A DNA stretch of 64,000 bases from Orlajensenia flava (lineage in GTDB: Bacteria > Actinomycetota > Actinomycetes > Actinomycetales > Microbacteriaceae), in contig NZ_SSSN01000015.1 of the NCBI RefSeq assembly GCF_004801905.1, forward strand, positions 1-64,000, given 5' to 3'. The position numbers and the translations under genes are program-made. Shown piece after piece: positions 17,744 to 26,684 of this stretch (its first letter is position 1; each line of letters begins with the position of its first letter). The notes beneath the pieces were generated by a model. It ran no database searches. It was not told the DNA's origin and worked only from the letters and a program-made list of their open reading frames with translations.

Positions 17744-18463
17744 ATGGAAGAGGGCGGCCAGTCGACAGCGGTCGACACGCGCGCCCGCATCCTGGATGCG
17801 GCCATCGCCCTGCTCGACCATGGCGGCCGCGATGCCGTGACGACGCGCGCCGTCGGTGTGGCGGCCGGCGTCCAGGCTCCCACGATCTACCGACTGTTCG
17901 GCGACAAGAACGCCCTTCTCGATGCAGCCGTGATGGCCGGGTTCATGCGGTTCCGTGACCAGCAGGATCGCACTCCGGGCGACGATCCGGTCGACGACCT
18001 CCGCCGCGGGTGGAACTTCCACGTGCGCTTCGGGCTCACGCATCCGCATCTCTACGCCCTCATGTACGGCGATCCGCGGGTCGGACGCCTCTCGCCAGCC
18101 GCGTCGGCGGCGGCGGACGTCGCTGCCGGGCACCTCCGACGCATCGCCGAGGGCGGCCGTCTCCGAGTGACCGAGAAGCAGGCGCTGGACCTCGTCCACG
18201 CGACCGGGTCCGGCATCACCCTCACCCTGATCGCGCAACCGGCGGAGCGACGCGACCTCGGTCTCTCGGACCTGGCGCGAGAGGCGATCATCGCGGCGGT
18301 GACAACGGACGGGCCCGCCGTCGCCGGCGCCGGTCCGGCCGCGGCCGCCGTGCACCTCCGCGCCGCCCTCGATCACTCGAGCGCTCTGAGCCCGAACGAG
18401 CGCGGGCTTCTCGGCGACTGGCTGGAGCGCATCGCCTCGACGACGGACGCAGCGGCCGAATGA
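17744..18463 (+). CDS. TetR-family regulator, probably of the divergent sugar importer
   Basis: 239 residues. The N-terminal helix-turn-helix is clear: 'RARILDAAIALLDHGGRDAVTTRAVGVAAGVQAPTIYRLFGDKNALLDA' read in parts across about 13-62. The C-terminal ligand domain ('VRFGLTHPHLYALMYGDPR', 'LVHATGSGITLTLIAQP') resembles TetR_C_33-type domains. The ATG at 17744 is 7 nt after TACGGT with no ribosome-binding site, so it is probably leaderless. The divergent arrangement with the importer suggests it represses that operon. The effector is unknown. Confidence 0.9.
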   Translation: MEEGGQSTAVDTRARILDAAIALLDHGGRDAVTTRAVGVAAGVQAPTIYRLFGDKNALLDAAVMAGFMRFRDQQDRTPGDDPVDDLRRGWNFHVRFGLTHPHLYALMYGDPRVGRLSPAASAAADVAAGHLRRIAEGGRLRVTEKQALDLVHATGSGITLTLIAQPAERRDLGLSDLAREAIIAAVTTDGPAVAGAGPAAAAVHLRAALDHSSALSPNERGLLGDWLERIASTTDAAAE

Positions 18464-18464
18464 C

Positions 18465-19250
18465 CTACGCCGCCCGCAGCCTGCCGCGCACGATCGAGTC
18501 TCCCGAGTGCGCCGGATTGCCGTCGTCGGGCTCATCCGAGACGTCGACGAGGGTGTAGCGCTGGAGATCGACGCCGCTCGGAATCGCGAACTGGCCCGAG
18601 TCGCCGGAGAGCAGGCCGAGGCTGACGAGGCCCGACGTGTCGGGATCCATCAGCCACACCTCGCGGAGCCCTCCGCTCGGCGCCTGCAGGTCGACGACCA
18701 CGCTGCGAGAGCCCGACGGCGTCTCCTCGACGCGTGCCGATCCGGACGCATTCCAGGTCGGGAACGGATCGAGCTTCGCCTCGGCGACCAACCGGGGCGC
18801 CGGAGTCGACGAGACCAGCGCCGTGCCGATCACGCCCCCGACGAGGCCGATCACGAGCGCGGCGGCGGCGACCGCCCAGATCACCGCACGGCTGGGGCGC
18901 CGTGGACGGCGCCGGTGAGGGGCTGCGTGTGCGTGCCCGCCCCGGGCGGAGGCGTCGACGGGCGCGAGCTCGACCGCGAGCGGCGCGACATCCGCCGGTC
19001 CATCGGAGACGGGCACCTCGGCGACGGTCGCGGACAGCCCCAGCTCGGCGTGGATGCGCTGCCAGACCTCGGGACGGGGCTGGACGATCTCGACATCGCG
19101 CGAACTGCGACCGACATCGACCAGACGCGTGAGCGAGTCCAGTTCGGCAGCACAGCGATCGCACGTCGCCAGGTGCTGCTCCTGTTCACTGCTCGCCCGT
19201 TCCTCACCCAGGGCCAGCAGGGCCAGGGTCTCGTCATCGAGATGAGTCAT
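18465..19250 (-). CDS. Anti-sigma factor (RskA-like, zinc-binding)
   Basis: 261 residues. The N-terminal zinc anti-sigma domain has His26, Cys30 and Cys33 in 'HLATCDRCAAEL'. A linker leads to one membrane helix (about 106-131). The extracytoplasmic domain matches the anti-sigma-K factor RskA C-terminus ('WNASGSARVEETPSGSRSVVVDL', 'GGLREVWLMDPDTSGLVSLGLL', 'YTLVDVSDEPDDG'). It should hold the adjacent sigma factor at the membrane until an extracytoplasmic signal triggers release, in RskA by proteolysis. Its ATG lies inside the end of the sigma gene (17-bp overlap), so the two are translationally coupled. Confidence 0.92.
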   Translation of the reverse strand: MTHLDDETLALLALGEERASSEQEQHLATCDRCAAELDSLTRLVDVGRSSRDVEIVQPRPEVWQRIHAELGLSATVAEVPVSDGPADVAPLAVELAPVDASARGGHAHAAPHRRRPRRPSRAVIWAVAAAALVIGLVGGVIGTALVSSTPAPRLVAEAKLDPFPTWNASGSARVEETPSGSRSVVVDLQAPSGGLREVWLMDPDTSGLVSLGLLSGDSGQFAIPSGVDLQRYTLVDVSDEPDDGNPAHSGDSIVRGRLRAA

Positions 19251-19890
19251 CGTCCACCTCCAATCGGGTCCTCAGCCGGCCGAGACTTCGCCGGATATGA
19301 CTCTTGACCGTACCGAGCGGAAGCCCGGTGCTGTCGGCGATCTCGGAGTGGGTCATGTCTCCGTAGAACGCCAGCGCCATGACCCGTCTCGGCACCGGCT
19401 CGAGTCGACCCAGTTCGGCCGCGATCATGAGTCGTTCGGCGACGTCGACCTCATCGGATGGGGGTTCCGTCGAATTCGCGTCCGTCAGGGACTGCTCCAG
19501 CCGACGGATGCGCGAGCGCGCCTCGAGCGCATCCGCGATCCGGCGCCGCGTGATGCCGATCAGCCAGGCGACCAGCGGGGCGCGTTCCGGGTCGAAGTTC
19601 GCGCGCCCCTGCCACGCCGAGATGAAGACCGATTGCGTCACGTCCTCGGCGTCGGCGCGCACCCCGAGAGCGCGCAGAGCCAGGCTGTGGACGATCCCCG
19701 ACCAGCGCGCGTAGGCGTCGGCGATCGCCGTCTCGTCGCCCGCGCGGAATGCCCGCGCGACGTCTGCGTCATCTCGATCTGTCACGTCGGTGTGCGGTCT
19801 CTCCGCTTCGGGCCGGGCGATGGCGACATCGGTGCTGCGCGGAAGCGCACCGGGCGCGGCCCGGGAGGGTGCCGGACTCTCGGCCAGCAT
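19234..19890 (-). CDS. sigK: ECF RNA polymerase sigma factor (SigK-like)
   Basis: 218 residues. After a variable N-terminus of about 38 residues come region 2 ('AIADAYARWSGIVHSLALRALGVRADAEDVTQSVFISAWQ' read in parts; the DAEDVTQ core is diagnostic), 'LVAWLIGITRRRIADALEA', and region 4 ('LEPVPRRVMALAFYGDMTHSEIADSTGLPLGTVKSHIRRSLGRLR' read in parts). The ATG at 19890 has GAGGGGGCG upstream. It is third in an operon of DUF4397 protein, sortase, sigma and anti-sigma, with gaps of only about 10 bp. The RskA-like partner and the fasciclin protein nearby support SigK-type assignment over other ECF groups; the symbol is by this analogy. Confidence 0.85.
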   Translation of the reverse strand: MLAESPAPSRAAPGALPRSTDVAIARPEAERPHTDVTDRDDADVARAFRAGDETAIADAYARWSGIVHSLALRALGVRADAEDVTQSVFISAWQGRANFDPERAPLVAWLIGITRRRIADALEARSRIRRLEQSLTDANSTEPPSDEVDVAERLMIAAELGRLEPVPRRVMALAFYGDMTHSEIADSTGLPLGTVKSHIRRSLGRLRTRLEVDDDSSR

Positions 19891-19900
19891 ATCCGCCCCC

Positions 19901-20548
19901 TCATCCTTCGGGCAGCGCCGTCACGACGACGTTGTCGAGGTAGGTGCGGCGGGTGTAATCGAACTCTCCTCCGCAGGTGACGATGGTCAGGCGAGGCTGG
20001 CCCGTCCGGTCGAAGACCTGACCCCACGGCACGTCGGGCTTGGTCACCATGCCCTCGTTCTGCACGACGTACCGGTTGTCCTTGCCGTCGGCTGTCGTGA
20101 CGATGATCTCGGTACCCGCCGTCGCCTGCGGCAGCTTGGCCAGCGGCCCGATGTCGTAGTACAGCGAGTCGACGTGAGCCGCGATCACCGTCGCGCCGGC
20201 GGCGCTGGCCGGCCACGAGCCGTACTGGTACCACCCGGCGTTGGCCGGATCGGGCGGTAGCTCCATCGACCCAGTGCTGGTCAGGCCGACGGGGGCGACC
20301 GTCATGTCCACGCCCAGCGACTCGATGCGGAATCGCACGGGTGCGACGGCGATCGGCACCTGCTGGTCGAGCCCGGTGCCGCGGATCGGGACCTGCACCG
20401 CCGCGGTCGGTTGGGGTTTGGGGGTCGCGACGGCCGTGAACAGGGTCGCGCCCTTCACGACGCTGGCGGTGGTCGAGCAACCGACCATCCCGCCGCACAC
20501 GGCGAGTGCCGCGACGAGGATTCCCACCCTCCTCGTCGCGGCACGCAC
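19901..20548 (-). CDS. Class F sortase, lipoprotein-like N-terminus
   Basis: 215 residues. A basic start and hydrophobic core end in a lipobox 'GMVGC' (Cys24), so it may be lipid-anchored instead of having the usual uncleaved membrane helix. The catalytic triad of sortases is visible: His125 in 'VIAAHVDS', Cys192 in 'LTIVTCGGEFDYTRR' and Arg200/201. Class F enzymes are actinobacterial transpeptidases that join LPXTG-type sorting signals to the wall. It sits between the DUF4397 surface protein and the sigma factor in one operon, so it is likely dedicated to products of this locus (inference). Confidence 0.88.
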   Translation of the reverse strand: MRAATRRVGILVAALAVCGGMVGCSTTASVVKGATLFTAVATPKPQPTAAVQVPIRGTGLDQQVPIAVAPVRFRIESLGVDMTVAPVGLTSTGSMELPPDPANAGWYQYGSWPASAAGATVIAAHVDSLYYDIGPLAKLPQATAGTEIIVTTADGKDNRYVVQNEGMVTKPDVPWGQVFDRTGQPRLTIVTCGGEFDYTRRTYLDNVVVTALPEG

Positions 20549-20559
20549 GGTGACGCCCG

Positions 20560-21390
20560 TCAGCGTCGCGCCTGAGCGCGGCGACGCACCGCGAAGACGG
20601 TGAGGGCGGCAGCAGACAGCAGGGCTATGACGGAGGCACCCACCCAGAGCCCTGCTGAGTCGAACGGCTTGTTGGTGGCGACCAGACCCGCTGAGCCGGC
20701 GGGGATGCTGCCGGGATCGGAGTTCAGTCCGGGGATCGTCTGGATGGCGAGCGCCAGGGTCTTGTCGGTCAGGCTGCCCCAGGCGTAGACGATGGTGTTG
20801 ACGCCGTCGGCGACGTTGACGTCCGCCGGACCGATCACGGGGTCGGTGGTGCCCGTCGCGGCGACCGAGGCGGACACGACGCCGGCGGGAAGGTTGAGCA
20901 CCTTCTCGTTCGGGTTGGTCAGGCCGGTGATGACCGGAGAGCCGCCCGCGAGCACGTCGACGGCCGGAGCGGCGGCGACGTGACGGACCGTCAGCCGGCC
21001 CTGACCGGCGGGTAGGACGGAGATGTCATTGGTGAACAGGTTCGCCGTCGGCTTACCGTCCGCGCCGAGATTGGCGACGGCCGTGTAGTCCTTGCCGGCC
21101 TCGAGGGTGAGGTCGATCGGTCCGATGATGGGGGCCGAGGCGTCGGTCGCGTCGCTCTTGGTGATGGCGACGGTGTACTTGCCCGCCGCGAGGTCGAGGG
21201 GACCCGCCATCGAACCGGGGGTGAAGTCGTCGATAGTGAGCTTGTCGTTCACGTACACGTCGACGGTCACACCCGGAACGGCGTGGAAGACGGAGAGCTG
21301 AGCGTCTCCGTCGGCAGCGTGGGCGGGAAGGGCTCCCGCCAAGGCGATGAGGGCTCCAGCGGCGATGCCGGCGACCAGTGTTTTGCGCAT
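20560..21390 (-). CDS. DUF4397 surface protein with C-terminal membrane anchor
   Basis: 276 residues. The ATG at 21390 is chosen because GGAGG lies 5 nt upstream; an ATG 12 bp earlier has none. The signal peptide ends at 'LPAHAADG'. Two DUF4397 modules follow, each with 'VFHAVPGVTVDVYVND' or 'VRHVAAAPAVDVLAGG' at its start. The C-terminus is a hydrophobic helix ('LWVGASVIALLSAAALTVF') then 'AVRRRAQARR', the shape of a cell-wall sorting signal, but no LPXTG pentapeptide precedes it. It is first in the sortase/sigma operon. DUF4397 function is not known. Confidence 0.87.
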   Translation of the reverse strand: MRKTLVAGIAAGALIALAGALPAHAADGDAQLSVFHAVPGVTVDVYVNDKLTIDDFTPGSMAGPLDLAAGKYTVAITKSDATDASAPIIGPIDLTLEAGKDYTAVANLGADGKPTANLFTNDISVLPAGQGRLTVRHVAAAPAVDVLAGGSPVITGLTNPNEKVLNLPAGVVSASVAATGTTDPVIGPADVNVADGVNTIVYAWGSLTDKTLALAIQTIPGLNSDPGSIPAGSAGLVATNKPFDSAGLWVGASVIALLSAAALTVFAVRRRAQARR

Positions 21391-21438
21391 GCGGACCTCC
21401 ATGTCCTGCCCGAAGGCGAATTGGTCTTACACACCCTC

Positions 21439-21465
21439 TTCCGGCCGAAGGCGGCCTTCGGATGC
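21439..21465 (-). promoter_or_regulatory. Candidate SigK-type promoter with a hairpin spacer
   Basis: On the minus strand GCATCC (21465-21460) and CCGGAA (21444-21439) are 15 bp apart, loosely like the mycobacterial SigK consensus CCATCC/CCGAAT. They lie about 50 bp upstream of the DUF4397 start. The spacer contains a perfect 7-bp stem, CCGAAGG and CCTTCGG with a 3-nt loop (21445-21461). GCATCC is common in this DNA, so the promoter call is weak; the hairpin itself is certain. Confidence 0.35.
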
Positions 21466-21614
21466 ACCCGATGCGGAAATCTGTCGAATCCCTTTTCGCG
21501 GCCGGAATGAGGCCCGCATCCGCACTGGTGCCGCGTCCCGGTGGGGCATAGACTCCCGTCCGGGAGGCACCCGTTTGGGGCACATCTGTGCCGATAACCG
21601 AAGGAGTGCATTCC

Positions 21615-22217
21615 ATGAAGAAGAAGATCCTCGCCGTCACCGCAGCGGCTGCCGCTCTGGTGCTCCTGGGCACCGCAGCACCGGCCAACGCGAACGGATG
21701 GACGCCGCCCGCGCCGGCCGGAACGATCGTCGACGTCGCCGTCGCGGCATCCGGAGGCGGAACGCCGGATGACAACCCGTACGACTACGACATCCTCATC
21801 CAGGCGCTGACTGCGACGGGGCTGGCTCCCGTGCTGGCCGACACCTCCCGCAAGTTCACTGTGTTCGCGCCCAACGACCGCGCGTTCGAGCGTCTGGTCA
21901 CCGACCTGACCGGCACCGCGCCGACGAGCGAGGCCGCTGCGCTGACGACCATCACGACGGCGCTCACCGTCGACCAGATCAAGAACGTGCTGCTGTACCA
22001 CGTGGTGCCCGACCGCAAGCTGGGGCCCCTGCAGGTGCTGTTCGCCGGATCCATCACCATGGCGAACGGCGGAGTCATCAAGCCGCGACTGATCACCCTG
22101 CGTGACGAGAACACCAGCCTGCAGGATCCGAAGCTCGTGCTCTCGGCGATCAACATCCAGGCGACGAACGGCGTCATCCACACCATCGACCGGGTGCTGG
22201 TGCCGGCCACACTCTGA
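21615..22217 (+). CDS. Secreted fasciclin-domain protein
   Basis: 200 residues. The ATG at 21615 follows AAGGAG. The signal peptide ends at 'GTAAPANA' (about residue 27). One fasciclin (FAS1) domain fills the rest: 'DILIQALTATGLAPVLAD', 'KFTVFAPNDRAFERLV' (H1 motif), 'NVLLYHVVPDRKLG' and 'TNGVIHTIDRVLVPATL' (H2 motif). There is no anchor, so it should be secreted free or held by partners. FAS1 domains mediate adhesion and matrix contacts. It diverges from the sigK-like operon; MPT70/MPT83, the SigK targets of mycobacteria, are also fasciclin proteins. Confidence 0.93.
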   Translation: MKKKILAVTAAAAALVLLGTAAPANANGWTPPAPAGTIVDVAVAASGGGTPDDNPYDYDILIQALTATGLAPVLADTSRKFTVFAPNDRAFERLVTDLTGTAPTSEAAALTTITTALTVDQIKNVLLYHVVPDRKLGPLQVLFAGSITMANGGVIKPRLITLRDENTSLQDPKLVLSAINIQATNGVIHTIDRVLVPATL

Positions 22218-22295
22218 CGCACCCGCTCGGGAGCAGCGGCGTTTCGCGGGGGTCGATTCACCCGCGAACGCCGCTCGCGTCTCGCGCGGCACTGG

Positions 22296-22715
22296 TCAGG
22301 GGCCGGCGGGCGGGTCTTCGGCGAGTCCGCGGAAGTAGCGCACCACGTCGGGTCGGAACAGCAGGAGCACCACCAAAAGGGCGATCAGCAGCCCGGGCAG
22401 GACGTTGCCGACTGACGACGGGGCGAGCACGATCAGCAGGATCGAGGCGACGACGGAGAGCGACTCGATCACGATCGTGACGACGCGTGCCACCGGGTTG
22501 CCGCGCAGCAGGCCGACGCCCACCACGATGATCGCGACGCCGACGATGATGGCGCCGATGCCGAGCGTCACCTCGAACGCGGATGGTGCCGCGCTGATCA
22601 TCCCGGCCGCGAGGACGAGACCGCCGACGAGGAGGTCCAAGGCGGCCGCCACGAACGCGAGCACCGCGATGACGACGACGGAGGCCGGTCGATGCACGCC
22701 GAGTGCGCCCGTCAC
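22296..22715 (-). CDS. Small four-span membrane protein (paralogue of the 11716-12111 product)
   Basis: 139 residues with four hydrophobic segments near 10-38, 48-68, 80-100 and 104-122 and the central basic turn '[20 protein letters not shown]'. The C-terminus ends '[12 protein letters not shown]'. The GTG start overlaps the recQ stop by 4 bp (GTGA), so it is translated with recQ. It shares layout and the turn motif with the product of 11716-12111. Function is unknown. Confidence 0.7.
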   Translation of the reverse strand: MTGALGVHRPASVVVIAVLAFVAAALDLLVGGLVLAAGMISAAPSAFEVTLGIGAIIVGVAIIVVGVGLLRGNPVARVVTIVIESLSVVASILLIVLAPSSVGNVLPGLLIALLVVLLLFRPDVVRYFRGLAEDPPAGP

Positions 22716-24700
22716 GCGGACGCCTCGGCAGCCACCACGGCCAGAAGGGCCTCCCCGTAGGCATCCAGTTTCTTGGCCCCGATTCCGGAGATGCCGTCGA
22801 GGTCTCCTACGGATGCCGGTCGCGCCGCGGCGACGGCGCGCAGGGTGGCGTCACCGAACACGATGTAGGCGGGGACGCCCTGCTGTTTCGCCTCGGCCGC
22901 GCGCCAGACCCGCAATCGTTCGAACAGGCCGTGGTCTCCGGGCGCGAGGTCGCCGGCGACGGCCGCGCGCCGGGACGATCGCGAGGGCGCACGGTCTGGT
23001 TCGGTTCGGAGCATCACCGCCCGCTCGCCCGCGAGTACCCGAGCGGAGGCATCCGTCAACGCCAGCGTCCCGTACTCGCCGGCGGCCGCCAGCACGCCCT
23101 GGGCGAGGAGTTGGCGCACAATGCCACGCCACTGCTGGTCGGAGAGATCGGCGCCGATTCCCCACGTCGACAGGCGCTCATGGCCCCACTGCTCGGTGCG
23201 CGCCGTCGTCTTGCCGCGCAGGATGTCGATGGTCTGGCCGGCCCCGAACGACTGTCCGCGCTCGCGCTTGAGCCGGACGACGGTCGACAGGAGCTTCTGA
23301 GCCGGCACGGTGCCGTCCCAGGATTCCGGCGGAGTGAGGCAGGTGTCGCAGTTGCCGCACGCGCTGCTCTGCTGGCCGAAGTAGCCCAGTAGGTCCACGC
23401 GCCTGCAGCCGACCGTCTCGCAGAGCGCGAGCATGGCGTCGAGGTGCGCGGTCTGACGCCGACGATGCGCCAGGTCGCCGGGCGATCGCTCGATGAGCCC
23501 GCGCTGCTGCACGACATCCTGCAGTCCATAGGCCAGCCACGCCGTGGAGGGCTCGCCGTCGCGGCCCGCCCGACCGGTCTCCTGGTAGTAGCCCTCCACC
23601 GACTTGGGCAGGTCGACGTGAGCGACGAAGCGCACGTCGGGCTTGTCGATGCCCATCCCGAACGCGATCGTTGCCACGATGACCACGCCGTCCTCGCGCA
23701 GGAAGCGCGATTGCGTGCGGGCGCGCTGAGCAGCATCGAGGCCGGCGTGGTACGGCTCCGCATCGACGCCGTTCTGACGCAGGAACTCGGCCGTCTTCTC
23801 CGTCGTCGCGCGCGAGAGCGCGTAGACGATGCCGGCGTCGCCCGCGTGCTCTGCGCGGATGAAGTCGAGCAGCTGACGACGGGGGTCGTTCTTCGCGACG
23901 ATGCGGTACTGGACGTTGGGCCGGTCGAAGCTCGACACGAAGTGCCGGGCGTCGGCGAGGTGCAGGCGCTCGGTGATCTCCCGATGCGTCACCTCGGTCG
24001 CGGTAGCTGTGAGGGCGATACGCGGCACATCGGGCCAGCGCTCGGCCAGTTCGCCGAGAGCGAGGTAGTCGGGCCGGAAGTCGTGACCCCACTGGCTCAC
24101 GCAATGGGCCTCGTCGATCGCGAACAACGCGATGGTGCCTCGCTCGAGGAACCGTTTGGCCTGCTCGGAACTCAGGCGCTCGGGGGCGATGTAGAGCAGG
24201 TCCAGTTCGCCGGCGACATAAGCGCGTTCGACGGATGCTCGCTCCGCGGGGCTCTGGGTCGAGTTGAGGTAGGCGGCGCGCACACCGACGGCCTCGAGGG
24301 CGTCGACCTGGTCGTGCATCAGGGCGATCAGCGGAGAGACGACCACGCCGGTGCCCTCGCGCAGCAGCGCGGGGATCTGGTAGCACAGGCTCTTGCCCCC
24401 GCCGGTCGGCATGAGCACGAGGGCGTCTCCGCCATCCGACACCTGCCGGATGATGGCGGCCTGCTCGCCACGGAAGCGGTCGTAGCCGAACACGGTGTGC
24501 AGGGCTTCTGCGGCATCGGAGAATCGTGCGGGCGCCGCACGCGGCGTCACCGCCGCCACCGAAGGGGTCGAAGGGACGGAGATGCCCGAACCGGCCGCCG
24601 ACTCGAGCTCCGCGTCGCTCGGCGGAATCCACTCGTCCTCGGGCGGCGCCCAGTCGTCCTGGGGCGGCTCGCCCCACTCGGCTTCGGCGTTCCAACTCAC
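22712..24700 (-). CDS. recQ: ATP-dependent DNA helicase RecQ
   Basis: 662 residues. It unwinds DNA 3' to 5' during recombination and replication-fork repair. An acidic Trp/Pro-rich extension (about 1-60) precedes helicase domain 1 with Walker A Lys103 in '[20 protein letters not shown]' and the DEAH box in '[20 protein letters not shown]'. Domain 2 has '[33 protein letters not shown]' (read in parts). The RecQ zinc site lies in '[14 protein letters not shown]' and 'CGNCDTC'. A winged helix and a C-terminal HRDC domain ('[29 protein letters not shown]', read in parts) complete it. The GTG at 24700 is 6 nt after TAGAAT, with no Shine-Dalgarno sequence. Confidence 0.95.
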   Translation of the reverse strand: MSWNAEAEWGEPPQDDWAPPEDEWIPPSDAELESAAGSGISVPSTPSVAAVTPRAAPARFSDAAEALHTVFGYDRFRGEQAAIIRQVSDGGDALVLMPTGGGKSLCYQIPALLREGTGVVVSPLIALMHDQVDALEAVGVRAAYLNSTQSPAERASVERAYVAGELDLLYIAPERLSSEQAKRFLERGTIALFAIDEAHCVSQWGHDFRPDYLALGELAERWPDVPRIALTATATEVTHREITERLHLADARHFVSSFDRPNVQYRIVAKNDPRRQLLDFIRAEHAGDAGIVYALSRATTEKTAEFLRQNGVDAEPYHAGLDAAQRARTQSRFLREDGVVIVATIAFGMGIDKPDVRFVAHVDLPKSVEGYYQETGRAGRDGEPSTAWLAYGLQDVVQQRGLIERSPGDLAHRRRQTAHLDAMLALCETVGCRRVDLLGYFGQQSSACGNCDTCLTPPESWDGTVPAQKLLSTVVRLKRERGQSFGAGQTIDILRGKTTARTEQWGHERLSTWGIGADLSDQQWRGIVRQLLAQGVLAAAGEYGTLALTDASARVLAGERAVMLRTEPDRAPSRSSRRAAVAGDLAPGDHGLFERLRVWRAAEAKQQGVPAYIVFGDATLRAVAAARPASVGDLDGISGIGAKKLDAYGEALLAVVAAEASA

Positions 24701-24769
24701 CCGGTGATTCTACGGGCGGTCGCCGACGTCGGAGGCGGTTGTGCACAGCCGCGACACTCGGAGCCGCTG

Positions 24770-24967
24770 CTTGAGTAGCGCGCGACGAAGGAGCCCGAGG
24801 GTCTCGATACGCGGAGCCGCTACGCGTCTGCGCTACTCGACCGGCAGTTGGCCCTGCTGGTTGAGTAGCGCGCGACGAAGGAGCACGCGTATCGAAACCC
24901 GTGCCTCGCCCGTGCGAGGGTCTCGATACGCGAAGCCGCTGGCGCGTCTGCGCTACTCGACCAGCAG
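24770..24967. repeat. Two palindromic repeat units upstream of recQ
   Basis: Two units of the form TTGAGTAGCGCGCGACGAAG, GGTCTCGATACGCGGAGCC or GCGTATCGAAACCCG, TCTGCGCTACTCGACC. Each carries the inverted arms GAGTAGCGC and GCGCTACTC and can fold as a long hairpin. They separate recQ from the aceB stop and belong to the family at 33364. Confidence 0.85.
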
Positions 24968-24983
24968 AACCGCTGCGCGTCTC

Positions 24984-26660
24984 TCAGAGGAAGCGGGCGT
25001 AGGCCGGGATGGTGAGGAAGGTCGGGAACTCCGGCTCGAGGCTCACCTGACGGAAGACCGTCACGGCATCCGCGAATCGATCTCCGTCGAAGCGATCCAG
25101 GTCGGCGTAGACATCCTCCACGAGCGACTCCACCCACTCCCGGTCGATGCGGCGACCCTCAGCCGTGACGGTGTTGTCATTCACCCACTGCCACACCTGC
25201 GACCGGGAGATCTCAGCCGTCGCAGCATCCTCCATGAGGTTGTCGATGGCCGCCGCCCCGACGCCACGCAGCCACGATTCGATGTAACGGATGCCGATGC
25301 GCACATTGTCGCGGACGCCGCCCTCGGTGACCTGGCCGCCGATGGAGGGGATGTCGAGCAGTTGCGCCGCCGTGACCGTCACGTCCTCGCGCAGCCGCGC
25401 CAGCTGGTGGGGCTGCTCGCCGAGCACCGCGTCGAACTCCGCGCGGGCCGTCGGGATGAGGTCGGGATGCGCCACCCAGGTGCCGTCGAAGCCGTCGCCA
25501 GCCTCCCGCCGCTTGTCTGCGGTCACCTTCTCGAGCGCCTGAGCAGTCACCTCCGGATCGCGACGGTTGGGGATGAACGCGCTCATGCCGCCGATGGCAT
25601 ATGCCCCGCGTTGGTGGCAGGTGGAGACGAGCAGCTCCGTGTACGCGCGCATGAACGGCACCGTCATCGTGATAGAGGCCCGGTCGGGGAATACCCAACG
25701 ACGTCCACGCGAGCGGAACGTTTTGACGATCGAGAAGATGTAGTCCCACCGGCCGGCGTTCAGTCCTGCACAATGATCGCGCAGTTCGTAGAGGATCTCC
25801 TCCATCTCGAACGCCGCCTGGATGGTCTCGATCAGCACGGTCGCGCGGACGGTCCCCTGCGGAATGGAGAGGGCGTTCTGCGCGTACTGGAAGATGTCGT
25901 TCCACAGGCGCGCCTCGCGATGGCTCTCCAGCTTGGGAAGGTAGAAGTACGGCCCCAGGCCCAGCTCGATGAGGCGGTGCGCGTTGTGGAAGAAGTACAG
26001 CCCGAAGTCGACCAGCGCCCCGGATGCGCTCATCGAGCGGCCGGCACGGTCGTGGAAACGGATGTGCTTCTCGGTCAGGTGCCAGCCGCGCGGACGCATG
26101 ACGATGGTGGGCGTCTCGGCCGGCCCACCGTGCGCGAGCCCCATCCGGCCCTCGACGGAGTACTCACGACCGTCCGGGTTGGTGAACGAGAGCTGACCCC
26201 TCAGAGCATCGAAGAGCGTGATCTGCCCCTCGATGACGTTGGCCCAGGTGGGGCTCGTGGCATCCTCCTGGTCGGCCAACCACACCTTCGCGCCGCTGTT
26301 CAACGCGTTGATGGCCATCTTGCGGTCGGTGGGTCCGGTGATCTCGACCCGACGGTCCTCCAGACCAGGGCCGGCGCCGGCAACCCGCCAGCTGCGGTCG
26401 CGGCGGACGGCATCCGTCTCGGGAAGGAACTTCGGGTCGCGTCCGTTGGCCGAGTGCACGCGGGTCTGCATCCGCGCGGCCAGCAGGTCGTGACGGATGC
26501 CGGCGAACCGGTCGTGCAGTGCGGCGAGGAACGCCAGGGCCTCGGGGGTGAGGATCTCGTCGTAGCGCTCTCCGAGGGGGGCGGTGACCTCGATCCACGG
26601 CTTGGTCGTGCTGAAGCTGCCGGTGGTCGTCGGTTCGGTGTCGATGGTCGTGATGTTCAT
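24984..26660 (-). CDS. aceB: Malate synthase A
   Basis: 558 residues, the length of malate synthase A; it condenses glyoxylate with acetyl-CoA to malate in the cytosol, the second step of the glyoxylate shunt. Landmarks are 'RDRSWRVAGAGPGLEDRRVE' and 'ADQEDATSPTWANVIEGQI', 'VLIETIQAAFEMEEILYELR' and 'CAGLNAGRWDYIFSIVKTF' (active-site strands), 'MSAFIPNRRDPEV', and 'DGFDGTWVAHPDLIPTA'. The ATG at 26660 has GAGAGAG upstream; the frame extends further 5' but only into the spacer. It follows aceA on the same strand after a 127-bp spacer that holds a strong imperfect hairpin. Confidence 0.95.
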   Translation of the reverse strand: MNITTIDTEPTTTGSFSTTKPWIEVTAPLGERYDEILTPEALAFLAALHDRFAGIRHDLLAARMQTRVHSANGRDPKFLPETDAVRRDRSWRVAGAGPGLEDRRVEITGPTDRKMAINALNSGAKVWLADQEDATSPTWANVIEGQITLFDALRGQLSFTNPDGREYSVEGRMGLAHGGPAETPTIVMRPRGWHLTEKHIRFHDRAGRSMSASGALVDFGLYFFHNAHRLIELGLGPYFYLPKLESHREARLWNDIFQYAQNALSIPQGTVRATVLIETIQAAFEMEEILYELRDHCAGLNAGRWDYIFSIVKTFRSRGRRWVFPDRASITMTVPFMRAYTELLVSTCHQRGAYAIGGMSAFIPNRRDPEVTAQALEKVTADKRREAGDGFDGTWVAHPDLIPTARAEFDAVLGEQPHQLARLREDVTVTAAQLLDIPSIGGQVTEGGVRDNVRIGIRYIESWLRGVGAAAIDNLMEDAATAEISRSQVWQWVNDNTVTAEGRRIDREWVESLVEDVYADLDRFDGDRFADAVTVFRQVSLEPEFPTFLTIPAYARFL

Positions 26661-26684
26661 GGTCGTCTCTCTCGTATCGGCTGC

